From NCBI GenBank assembly GCA_026419785.1, contig JAODTK010005848.1, positions 372,001 to 436,000 of the forward strand: 64,000 nt of DNA, in the 5' to 3' direction. The DNA comes from Sclerodactyla briareus (lineage: Eukaryota > Echinodermata > Holothuroidea > Dendrochirotida > Sclerodactylidae). This document shows, one piece after another, positions 46,421-57,818 of the stretch. The notes below the pieces were generated by a model that worked only from the letters and a program-made list of their open reading frames with translations, searched no databases and had not been told where the DNA came from. The stretch's first letter is position 1. Every line of letters begins with the position of its first letter. The translations under genes and the position numbers were made by a program.

Positions 46421-47939
46421 TTGATATCGCAAGGCGGCGCTCAGGGAGGGGGGGGGGCGGCTTCCCCCCCCCCCAATATTGGGTTGGGGGACGCCAATGC
46501 ATTTGGCCCCCCCCCCCCCCATATTATTTAGCCCGACTGCTATTTTGCTGACACTGTATCCGACATATCCAGCAGCAAACCGTGTTTAACAAAGCATAAT
46601 GACCTTGAATGATCGGTTGAGTGAATTCGCTGTTCCATTTTTTCTAAATTTTGCGCGCTACACGCGAGGGTATTCGTGTATCAGTAGTGTTTAGGCACAC
46701 ATGATGGGCCTTGTGAAGACATAAGATGTTCCCCTTCAATCCTATCGTTTGCATAAGACTGGCTTTACAGCTTGGGTGTCACTCCTTATTGGACGCTTTC
46801 GATTTGTCCTGCTAGGGGACCAGTTAGTTAAGTGAATAATAAACAAACAAACTACACACATCGCTACTTGCAGGTGAGAGGGGGTTGAGGCAAGGGGGGT
46901 AGGCTACCACATGACTGGATTCTGGCGATTTTTTTATTATTCATTATGGTGCGACTACTTGTTTTGATGAAAGTTGGTGTTGCCCGCGGGGCAAATACTA
47001 TCACTAGGGGACTGTAGGAGGGTACACGGTGCGGCCTCGAAAATGCAACCAGGGAAAGCCACACATTGCGTCGTCAAAAATAAATGATTCAAGTTAAGAG
47101 AAAGTTGTCCAGAGTTGAAGTCCGAATATGCCCTAAATTTTCGAGTTCTATTTACAAATTTAAATAGAGTTTCGACAATCAATTTATGGAGCGACCACTT
47201 GTTGAACGCTGGGTGCGTGCACGGTTTTTGCACAATATAAGGGGGAAGGACATGATGCGGGTGGAAACCCCTAAAATCAAGACAGTGAAGATCGGCACAG
47301 GGAACGCCACAATTCGTGCAGACCATGATTAAAAATCAGGTGAGGAGAATGTTTATATCCAAAGATTGCCTGAATGATGGAATGTCCAAAAGGGTAGAAT
47401 TTTCGCGCGCGCTTCGCGCACAGTAGTTGCGGGTTGTTTTTTTTTACTCATTTGGCCACAAGGCTGGCCCCAATCAGAAGTGTTCCACCTCCCATGCGCC
47501 TGGTGGTCCGCAAAGAAGATAAAAATGGGGGCCCCGTTAATCTTTGAGAAAAAAAAACTAAGTGATGGTAGAGAGGAGTAGCGGCAAATGTCGATGGTTC
47601 GTAAAACCTGATCTTGCAAAAGCTAGCGTTCGCGGCGTACGTTAGTGGTTGTTGCAATTGCCCATGTCAATTGCTCCTTTCCTGACCGTAACCTCACTGC
47701 ATCGTAGCTAAGGACTTGTCACAGCACCAAACTCAAAACCTTGAAATTTATCCCCTAAGGCGATAAGTTTTTCGGAGAAACCTTTCCTGAAATAACCAGA
47801 AAGCAAAAGGCCTTAGGGATTCAGTGTATTTTCTGTCAACCCATAGCCAGACAACGGACAATGGGAGAATAGTAAAGCTCATTATGGGCAACATAACGCT
47901 ATGGAACAAATTTCCTATCTTACCAACCAAGGTGTTTAG
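46421..47939. other. No gene recognised; C-run/G-run hairpin near the left edge
   Basis: At about 46448-46520 alternating G-runs and C-runs surround AATATT. A minus-strand frame at 46955-47326 (123 codons, Cys- and His-containing) has no recognised family. The TTTTCGCGCGCGCTTCGCGC motif near 47400 resembles GC motifs at 49425 and 58797. Confidence 0.4.
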
Positions 47940-49230
47940 ACTTTGAACTCTGGTAACCTTAGATGACCACGACCTGACCCCCAAAACAATAGGGTTAATG
48001 TCTCATTAATGGGAATACACAAACCAAAGTATGAGCCTCATTCACCCGCCATTTACCAAAAACAATATGGTTCCCGTACTACCCATAAGAGAGATACACA
48101 CTAATTTCCAACTGATCAGAACAAACCGTTTGGACTTTATCGTCTGTTTACAAGGTTCTCAGTCTTTGACGTCTGGTGACCTGAGATGACTCCTGACCTG
48201 ACCCCACAAACAATAGGGTTCATGTACTCATCATGGGGGACACACATATCAAGTATGAGGTCATCCGATCCCAGGTGGGGTCAAGTTATGTGTTTACAAG
48301 CCAAAATTGGCAAAATATCCAATTTTCACAAATTTCATTTCGATAAAAATTCACTCCTGACCTGAACCAAAAAAAAACAATAGGGTCGTATATCCAATAA
48401 TGAAAACTATACCTAGTTCAACTGATCAGACCAACAATCTGGATTATCGTGGTTTACAAGGTTTTCAGACTTTGACTCGGTGCCTCAGATGACCTTGACT
48501 GACCCAAAACATAGGGTTCATGAACTATCATGGGGAACACACATACCAAGTATGAGCTTCCTCCATCCAGGTGGTGGTCGAGTTATCGTGTTTACAAGCC
48601 AAAATCGGCCAAAAACATCAAATTTTCACAAATTTTCTAATGTTTTACCCAATTCCACCCCCAACCTATACCAAAAACAATAAGGGTCCTGTACTCCCCA
48701 TAAGAAAGCTAATATACACCTAATTTTAAAACTTGATCAGACACCCATTCTGGATTATTTAGTGTTTGGTTTTACAAGGATTTCAGACTTATGACCTCTG
48801 AGGACCTCAGAAACCTCTGACCTGACCCAAAAACAATAGGGTTCATGAACTCATCATGGGAACACAATACCAAGTATGAGCTAATCCATCCAGGTGGGTT
48901 CGAGTTTTTGTGTTTACAAGCCCAAAATGGCCAAAAATCGAATTTTCAAAATTTTCCATTTTCGACCAAATTCCCTCCCGACCTGATCCAAAACCAATAT
49001 TGTACCCCCCCCCCTCCATAGAAAGCTATACACCTAATTTTCACTTGATCAGACCAACCATTCTCGACGTATCGTGGTTTACAGGTTCAGTTTGACCTCT
49101 GTGACCTCAGCTGAACATCTGACCTGACCCAAAAACAAAAGGTTCATGTACTTATCCAGCGGGGAACAAAAATACCAGGAGGAGACCGACCTACCCAGAC
49201 CTGATCAAGTTATCCTGTTTACAAGCTGGG
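47940..49230. repeat. Tandem repeat of about 300-bp units, about 4.5 copies
   Basis: The phrase CCTGACCCAAAAACAATAGG followed by GTTCATGTACTCATCATGGG recurs near 47975, 48205, 48500, 48825 and 49125. Another shared block is CCAAGTATGAGC...CATCCAGGTGGG...GTGTTTACAAGCC. Copies are diverged by substitutions and indels. Confidence 0.88.
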
Positions 49231-49509
49231 CGTCACACACCTACACATACCCCACACAACACAAGCAAACACACAACAACAACGTGACTGCATAGATTCC
49301 TCTGACTTGTCAAGGAATCAAAAGAATTGTTTATCACTTTTAGGGAGGCTGCTTACTGTCTATAAGGCTTGGGCAAGTGCCGTTTTTCCTGCAAGCTAGG
49401 GGGTTGTTCAAACGAAAAAAATTCTTGCACGCTTCGCGCCAATCGACGGTGGCGCTCCGCTTAGATGTATATTCGTCTTGTCCGTCCCCCCCCCCCCAAA
49501 CATAAATCG

Positions 49510-49725
49510 TCCTCGCCGGATATAGGCCAGAAATGATATTATATGGCCCAGATATGAAACGTATTGGTCTACATAAAGCCTTTATGGGGTAGTCAGAATT
49601 GGGCAAAGGAAAATATGATAAAAGCATAAAAGTTAGCGGCTAGCCATATATGGGCACACTCCTTCTTGGCTTTCATGAAAAATTTACATGGCCCATATCC
49701 AGTAAATCCGTTAGCACACGCACAC
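49510..49725. repeat. Isolated diverged monomer of the 42-46 kb satellite
   Basis: The order CCGGATATAGGCCAGAAATG, TATATGGCCCAGATATGAAA, then 'gtcagaattgggcaaag...gataaaagcat', 'tttcatgaaaaatttacatggcccatatccagtaaatc' and 'agcacacgca' follows the satellite monomer in the same order. It is far from the array, so the family is also dispersed as single units. Confidence 0.7.
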
Positions 49726-50048
49726 GACCTGGGATGGCCGCCCAAAGCCCTGCCTGATAGATGCACAGAAGTGACTATGCTGGACTAAAATAAAGAAATT
49801 ATTCAAATCTAGACAAATGAGATGGAAATAAGTAAGCAGGCTATTCGTCTGTGAAAGATGATGCATCATGGGAAAGGAAGGGATATTCAAATATGAGGTA
49901 CATGGGAAATGCATTGATGGCAATATTGATGCTGAGGAGTAACTTAGGTTCCAAAACGCGATGGTGATGAGTCGAACTTTTCACCCGATTTGAGTGTACC
50001 GAGTATACGGCGCAATCAGCTATTCAAAAATTTGCATTGTGACATCTC

Positions 50049-50092
50049 GGGGGGGGGGGGGGGGGGGGGGGGGGAGGGGGGGAAGAGGGGGG
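50049..50092. repeat. Poly-G tract of 26 uninterrupted G, continuing to 44 bp of G/A
   Basis: G runs without interruption from 50049 to 50074, followed by A-interrupted G blocks to about 50092. On the G strand this is a strong G-quadruplex candidate. Exact length is unreliable because homopolymers are poorly resolved by most sequencing methods. Confidence 0.9.
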
Positions 50093-50482
50093 TTCCGAGC
50101 CCATATGATCCAAAGTCAAGCAAATTCTTGATATAAACAAAACTATAGATTTGATCAGAGAAATGTTCACGAGATATATAATATAGGTTCTATACAGAAT
50201 AATGTCATAAAGTCAATTAAAACAATCCAATAAAATGACTTAGCACATAATAAGATACAGATGGATGAGAAGAACATCCAAGTTGCTTCCTGCTACTAAA
50301 ATAAATATCAAGGAAAGGATGTAGAGGATAGGAAGTTTGTGGAAGAGCATCACTTATAGGTATATGGGACCACCCATTAACCTCGAACCCTTCAAACTAG
50401 TCCATTTTCCGCTCATTCTCTGAGTAATATTCTGTCAATTTTTGATTCTTGGCGAAGCCAAAAGGAAGCTATGCCGTCAAGC

Positions 50483-50573
50483 GTGTGCGTTGGGTGTGTG
50501 GGGGGGTGTGTGGTGTGGGTGTGTGGGGGTGTGTGTGTGTGTAGGTGTGTGTATGTGTGTGTGTGTGTGTTTG
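50483..50573. repeat. (GT)n-rich microsatellite
   Basis: Imperfect GT/GGGT repeats over about 90 bp, ending in an uninterrupted (TG) run near 50554-50571. Confidence 0.93.
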
Positions 50574-50869
50574 TGACCACTTCGTTTCCACGCGATATCT
50601 AACAAACGAAGCATGATTATGTTCATATCAGGTATAGGGTAGGTGTCACCCCTGGACAGGGATGACCCTATTGTTTTGGTACCCCAATCGTATGGTCGTT
50701 CAATAGGTCATGAGAGGTCAAATTTTGAAAAGTGTTTCCACCCGATATATAATGATCGCAAAGAAGGTATGAAAAATTCATATTTTGTAGGTAGGTAGTT
50801 GTAACCCATGGCGGGGATGACCCCTATTGTTTTTGGGTGTGCGGTTCAAGGCAATTTAGGCTAATCATA

Positions 50870-51430
50870 TGGCAATCATCTATCTTCGAACGAAACATTT
50901 TAGAGTAATGAGTAATGGAAAAGTTTGGTTCGTTCTGGTTGAAATACATCTGGTGACCAACTTTGACCCATTGACCTCCTTTGACCTTCTGACATATTTG
51001 ACCTCGACCTAGTGATTTTGCTGTTTTTTTTGTATTGGCGCGGAGGGAAAGCGTTCTTGTTAAGACAAACAAAAAAGTCAATGGACACTACCATAATACG
51101 ATACTCTTATCACAAGCATTCTCAATGAATGTGGAAGGTCAAGACAGCTAAATCGTCCATATATCTCGGCAACGAAAACATTTTGGAGGACTGTCATAAG
51201 GAAAGTTCGTTCGTCTGGGTGAAATACTTGGTGACACTTTGACCTAATTTGACCTATTGACCCTTTTGACTCATTGAAATTTGACTGGTGATCTTGCAGC
51301 TTTTATGTGTGGCTGGTAAGCGTCTTGTTAAGACAAACGGAAAGTCAATGACCACCATTACTACGTTACTCTTATCAAAAGCTATCTCAATGAATGGTGG
51401 AAGGTCAAGACAGTTCCTAAAACACTGGAA
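50870..51430. repeat. Tandem duplication, period about 280 bp
   Basis: GAAATACATCTGGTGACC near 50940 pairs with GAAATACTTGGTGAC near 51220. CTCTTATCACAAGCATTCTC near 51103 pairs with CTCTTATCAAAAGCTATCTC near 51370, each followed by AATG...GTGGAAGGTCAAGACAG. Two diverged copies are present. Confidence 0.85.
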
Positions 51431-51679
51431 TGTGGATCAATTTGGCATTTGACATTCGCTACGCAGCATGATAATCTATGAATGCAAGTATCTATCAAGT
51501 TCAAATAAGTGTGGATTGTACACATGATGAAGATAACCCTATTGTTTGTGGTATCAGGGTCAAGGTCATTCCAGTACACCATAGGACAATCCTTACATAT
51601 CTTGGCAAACTTCAATTGTACAGGGTGAGAACAAGCATATCGCCAACCAAAAAAATTTTCCCCCAGTGGAAAGGACCAG

Positions 51680-52470
51680 TACAAATTCTTGAATTGTTCA
51701 TTTTTATTGTTATTCCTGGCATTATGTTTGAGTAATGGGACTAGCCCACCAAATATTTCCCCTTTAGACAAGACAGTACAAATTCTTGAATTGTCAATTG
51801 ATTATTAGTGACCAGGGACCAGCCTATTATGTAACATCCGACCAGAGTGGGTGTTGCTACGGGTGGGGGTGGCATTTTGATCAATTTGGTCTTGACGCAA
51901 CCCCCCCCCCCCCCAGGTTTTCATTAGGCAGATTATGAAAATTTAAAAAATGTAGCCCTGTTTGAAGCCCGCATCACTGGCATTTATTGACAAAAATTCC
52001 TAATTGCAAAGCTGAAACGCCTCTTCTGCGTATACCTCCTCTCAGTTAGTGTTCATTTTCGACCACCCAAAGTGTTGTGTGCCCTCTTCATAAAATCTGG
52101 GTGCTCCATTCCCCCTCCCCTCTCACCTTCCCAAGAATACAAAGTATTCCGCCCAGGGGAAAGACATGACAAATTCTTCAATTGTCCATTTTATTATTAT
52201 TCATGATATGTCTGAATATTGGACTAGCACCAGTGACCAGGCACTAGTATGTCTGTATGTACCTCCCTATCAGTAGTGGTCAAGTGTTTGCTATGGGTGT
52301 TGGCGTGGGAATTGCAAGGTAGATCTCTTTCTTACATTTGAACAACCCCCCCCCCCCCACCCCCCCCAAAGGGTCAGGTTCATAAGGCGCTATGAAAATT
52401 TAAATATGTAGCCCTGTTTGAAGCTTGCATCACTGCATTCATTGACAAATTCTATTGCAAGGCTAGATAC
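51680..52470. repeat. Tandem duplication, period about 400-460 bp
   Basis: ACAAATTCTTGAATTGT-type blocks near 51680, 51780 and 52170, C-runs near 51901 and 52348, and TAGCCCTGTTTGAAGC...GCATCACTG near 51953 and 52410 occur in the same order. A CATTGACAAA block follows each. Confidence 0.8.
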
Positions 52471-55400
52471 GTTTTATTCTTGCGCATTTTCCTTCTATAC
52501 GATATATGGAATCGATGAGAGGGGCAGACAAACTGGCAATTTCTTCCAAGGGCGTATATTCTATTTACTCGAGGGGGAGAATGCAAGTTGTTGCTTGACC
52601 AGTAATGAAAACGGGTCGATATGGATTTCAATTCCCATTTAACAGTTATTGTACAGCAGAAAATGGCACACAGGAAATGTCATGCTGAATTCATTTAGAA
52701 CACCTATGTAGCCCAGCCATATCCTCTTCAACCACTGTCTGCATTGTGGGGTATACTATAATACGCCTTTAGTTTGACTGGTCAACATCCCAATCCTCAA
52801 AAGGATTTAATCTCTCAACACATAATAAACTTTAGACTGCCGTCAGAAATTCAGTGTGGAAAAAAATGGTACTGGCACTGCCAATGTCAAGAGGATTGAG
52901 AGGGGGGGGGTAATCAAATTATTTCTCTGTGGCACTCAGTCTACTGATCATATGATTGTTTACACTTCCAGGTTGTGAAGCTGAAAGGACAGGACTGACC
53001 ATTGGGTATTATTAACGGTGATTCATAGACAAGCCCTAATGGGGGATTTAAATGTGGTGTGTGTAGATGTAGAAAGCAGTGAGTTGGGAGGAAGAAGAAA
53101 AGACGGAAAGGGTCAAGGAAACTTCTGAAAGTAAGGAAGGGCCACAACAGTTTTGTGGCATTTTTGTTTTTATGAGCAAAAAGGAGGGATACTCGGTACC
53201 CCATGAGCCAAAAGAGTGGTGAGGGCATTACACTGTACCCCAGACAGAAATGGGCAGGGGTTTAGTCGATAAAGTTTATCCTATATTTGCCCCAGGACTA
53301 TTATCTGGTGTGCTGTCACATGTGATATTTGGGAAAAAAGTGATTCGCCCAGGATAAAACATGTAAACATTGGACAGAAGTCATACCGGATATCAACATT
53401 AACTGAGCCCACATAATAAAGAAATGTCTCACATGGGCTATATATAACACTGAAAAATTACAAAGATCTTGTCATTCTATTTCTATTTGTATGCTTATTC
53501 GTGCAGCAGATATATTTTGTTATAGGACGTGCTGCATGGGGTGGGTATAAGAGAGACATTTCTCAACCCACCAAATGTTGAGGAGAGAATATGTGATTTG
53601 GAAGCCTTGTGAAAAAGTTTTTGACCTTAAAAATAGCAATGAGACTTTTGATGATGGTTTATAAAATGGCTATTGATAAGTATTCTGAACAGTTATGCAC
53701 TTGTCAATGCATGACCAACCACCCTTGTACCCAAGACAAGGGAGTCATGCACTTCACCAAAATGATGCACCCCTCAGTCAACTTGTGCCTTGAAAAAATA
53801 ATGAAAATTGATACAACCACAGTCACTTTGAAAACCAACAGGACTATCGCTGTACAAATTGAAACGATGGAACTGGCAATGACTTACCCCTCATCACATT
53901 ATTGATAACGGCATATGAAACAATGACAAAAATGTGAGACACCATGCTATTCAACACTGACTGTACCTACAATGGACTAGCCTTGTTCCAGGGTGGTTGG
54001 TAATGGAGGGATGCAATTGATAATCTATTAGGCCTGTAGGAAATTCCTGTTCCTCACACATATAACCCTAAAAAAGCATATTTTTTCACATTTGTTATGA
54101 TGTTGGTCGTCCCATTCAAAGAACTGCCACTTCATTAATTCAATCTCATTCTGCTTTGACACCACCACCAGTCAACGTATGAGTAATGGAATGTTCTAAA
54201 GTGATCATCACATTTAGCCTTGCATGCAGTTGATGACGTAGTGTGACGGTCGCTGGAACTTCCACACTGAATGGGAAAACATTGGACCTCGATGGTTAGA
54301 GACTCGTGACCTTTACCTAACTCTTCAAGATATACTTACTTACAAGGTTATTTTTCAGTATTTCAGTCAATTGCCCTCAGAGACTTTTTGACCTTTGTTT
54401 GGTCAAAGCAAACAAGATCTTATTCTCATGCGCTGATAAATATTGCAGGTGATCGTTTGTGTCAAGTTGTGGTTGAGTTGGCAAAACACACATCTTGCAG
54501 GAGGTTTGATATAGATGAGTAAGGGGAAGATGTCGGAACAAAACGGCAAGGAATCACTACGCAGAGGTGCATTCTTGTTAGTCTCTCTTATTCCCCCGGA
54601 ACAGCTACTCTCCTTGCTTGCAAAATCTTTGACTGTTCAGTGATTAAAACCTACGTGGGTGGCGGTAACTACAGTCAATATTGGAATCACTCCGCAAAAC
54701 AAAACCAAAGGCAACTGCACTCAGGACCAGCATGCTGCAAACCAGTACAAGTACAACTCTGTACAAAGTTGGGAAATCTTGGTTGTGCCTGAATACGTTG
54801 ATATAATCTACATGGGTCAAATTAGGCCTACAGTGAAGCCTATAAGCCTGTCTGCACAAGTTGCAGTATGCAGCCGAAGTTACAGTTACAAGTCAATGTT
54901 AGGCTGACAGGTAGCACCGATAGCCTAGTTCCTAGGCTTAGACTAGTGGGCCTGATACTCGACAAGTTCCACAAAAATTTTGTGTAATAAAAAGGGAATG
55001 ACAGCTCGTAACTAGCCAATGATAGTTAACTCACTACAAAAATAACTGTTGACAGTGCGAACCGAACAAAAATAAGATAAATACCTAAACGTAGCTGTGA
55101 CTGTTGACTGCAGTTTTGAAGTAAAAAATAATGGATGGCCGGGTGCCCATTTTCCTGTCAATTACTAGGTTATGATAAAACAAGGATGAATATTAAATTA
55201 AATTTGCATGGATGTACTTAGATTCATTCCATGAAGCCATTCTGTAAATGTTCATCAGTATTTTCATGTACCACTATTTCAATTTCTGAATATGCTCATT
55301 CCTGTCTAGAACTTCAGCCGGGAAACTTGGTGGATGAAGCTTGCCACTGGCTAGGCGGAGTACAACTTTTGTTTGCATACTGTAATGATGATAATTAATC

Positions 55401-56714
55401 CCATTAATTAACAACAACAGTCTAGACAATTCCAGAGGCCATTATCTGTCAACACATTTCGCTCCAGTTTCAAGTTCGTTTAACATTTCTTCACAGAAGG
55501 TTTCTGTGGGAAGAGGGGGTTGCATGGGGATATCTGCTGTATACATTCTCATATGTAGGTTCTGGCACTGTAGCCCGGAATGGGACCCAGGAAAGAGTTG
55601 TCAAAACTTCTCATTATGTGGGCTGCTGTACAAATCTGCACAGCTGGGTAAGGCGGGCATTTACATACAACTACCGTACAGTTACAAGTGTGTTCTGTTC
55701 ACGGATGCAGGCCTAGCGGGTGTATATGGAATGAGTTTACTTGGGGTAATGCTAGAGGTGTGAGATGTGACGGGGTAACTTGGTATATATAGGCCAACCA
55801 GGCCCATCGGATTAGCAACGGTAAATACGGTAACTACGTCTCACTCACTCCAGCTAAAAAAGAGAAGGGGGGGGGGGGGGGGTGGGGGGGGTGAGAGAGG
55901 GGATTGGGGGGGGGGGGGGGGGGGGAGGGGACAGAGGGTAGTAGAAAAGGGGTAGGGCAGTGGGACATACAGTTCAATAAGGGCTTTTGAAATCGCAAGA
56001 ACTTCCCAGTAAATAAAAACCCTTTCAATTTCTCCAATAACTTTTGCTTAGTGCCCATTCTCTTTCCCAGACAGAGAAACTCTCTATTTTCATCTGCTCA
56101 GAGTGGACCTATTGCATCTCAGGACCGTTGTTAATTGCGAAAATCCTCCCTCACTCCCCCCTCCCCAGACGTCGACGGAAAAATTACCCAGGTGCGTATC
56201 CAGGAGGACTGGGGGGGGCACGTTGATCTGGGGCTGTATAAAACCACACTTTTTCGTGCGATCACGCCAACATATGGTGGATGTCTGACTAGAACTCACA
56301 GGTTCCCGTAGAAAGAGAATGAATGGACCCACAAGGAGGGGGGGGGGAGATGACACAAAATCTTCAAAACTGTGGATGGAAGAGAAAAGCTACTGGGAAA
56401 TACTTGGTACTCGAGAAAAAGTGTGAAGTTCTGTTTGGTTTAATCACTTACCTGGGGGTTACACCCTCGAAACCGGAAAATTAGCTTGACTCTCCGCGCT
56501 AACTCATGGTGGTGCTCGCTGGATGGGCAATGTATCTATTTAATTTTATGTATTTATTATTTGAGTGACACTCGCTGAATGTAAATAAATAACTAGCAGG
56601 AAAAAATACACTCCCCAATTCCCATGGATGATCTCGAGGACCTCCGCCCAGTATCACCCCGCCCGAATGGTCTTGTTTCAAGGAGAAGTGAATTAACTTT
56701 CTTCAGTCTTCAGT
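52471..56714. other. No gene recognised; G-rich tracts at 55867-55940
   Basis: Several short frames (53609-53905, 54659-54907, 55506-55763) lack recognisable domains. Between 55867 and 55940 three long G-runs (about 16, 8 and 20 G) lie close together. A GGTGCGTATCCAGGAGGACT motif followed by a G-run near 56190 resembles the ends of some DNA transposons, but I could not find a partner end. Confidence 0.4.
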
Positions 56715-56845
56715 TTCCTCATATGGGAGATGTTGTATCGCTGGAACCATTTCTGTGAATCTCCTTTGAACATTTTTCAAGTAAATTTATGTCCTTCATA
56801 GGGCCTCCACGCTTGAATGGAATACTCTAGATGAGGTCGTACTAT
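56715..56845 (-). mobile_element. CR1-like LINE reverse transcriptase fragment
   Basis: Read on the minus strand, VRPHLEYSIQAWRPY is followed in an adjacent frame by KDINLLEK and then text corresponding to the 'LPYEE.L' region. 'VRPHLEYAVQ.WSPYL.KDI..LEKVQRR' is the standard C-terminal motif of CR1/L2-type reverse transcriptases. Frameshifts make it a dead fragment. Confidence 0.85.
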
Positions 56846-56904
56846 TGCTTATGCATCCTGATAAGAATGTCCTTCTCATCGGACGGTGAGACTAACTGGT
56901 CCTA

Positions 56905-57110
56905 TAAATTATTTAATCATTTTATTGCCTTTCTTGAACATACATAAGTCAGAGACGGTAAGAATCGTTTCTAAATATATGAGGAAAGTATTAGCGATAA
57001 TCACGGGAGTTGGTCTGAGCTTACTGCCTTCCTGCAGGATTAGTGGTCTATTCAAATAAGCATTGTTAGCATTCCCCCAGAGTAGGTTACAATACGATAC
57101 CATATTGACT
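56905..57110 (-). mobile_element. Second non-LTR reverse transcriptase fragment, different lineage
   Basis: The minus-strand reading VSYCNLLWGNANNAYLNRPL, then LILQEGSK and LTVSDLCMFKKGN, resembles the 'YCNLVWGN.Y..YL..L..LQKKA.R' and 'L.V.DL..F..G' blocks after the RT core in other non-LTR elements. It corresponds to the same protein region as the adjacent fragment at 56715-56845, so the two are separate insertions rather than one element. Confidence 0.6.
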
Positions 57111-57818
57111 AATCACAAATGGAGGAAAGTCCAAGGTTCCAGGTTCAGTCATAAGTCCATATGAAGGTTCATTAGAATATTCAGCCCCTTGAAACTGTGG
57201 ACAAGTGAACTGGCCGATCGGGTCCGATTTCACTGACAGACAAGTGCAAGTCGGAACGTCTTGGTAGCTGCGGACAGCACAATCCCATGGCAAATACACT
57301 TCATGTTGTTCCGCCATGTCATATTTATGTTTTTGTTCACATTTAACTGACCTCTACTGACATCTCTCATAACCATAGGGATGACTTGGAACATGTCCTA
57401 CCTACATTTGCCTAATATTTGCTATCAGTGCCCATTCCTAAGCTGTGGCAGTGAACATGAAACCCCTTTCCCACAGAAATGAATATCTGACATTGTTTTG
57501 ACACGCATAGTTATAGTTGAACCACGACACAAGTTACCATTAACAGCATTGAGGAGGGGGGAGGGCGCAAGCCCCCATTTCTAGTCATCACTTAGAAATT
57601 GGACCGAGATGTAATGTAACAAATCCTGTGGAGGCAGGGGCTAATGTAAACTAGGGCAAGATGTGAATTGAAAGACAAACCACCCCTGGACCTATAGTTT
57701 TATTGTCAACTAGTTTTCGGTAAGAAAAGGGACCTTCTGACAGATAAGATAAACAGCCTCAGCAGAAGATGGAGTAATGTAAAACAAAACTTGTCGGCAG
57801 TGGAGAGCTCAAATAAAA

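Noticed and set aside
46955-47326. 123-codon minus-strand ORF beginning with a Cys-rich segment
   Set aside because: The CxxC-like start does not form a recognised zinc finger and the remainder has no family resemblance; no splice or codon evidence.
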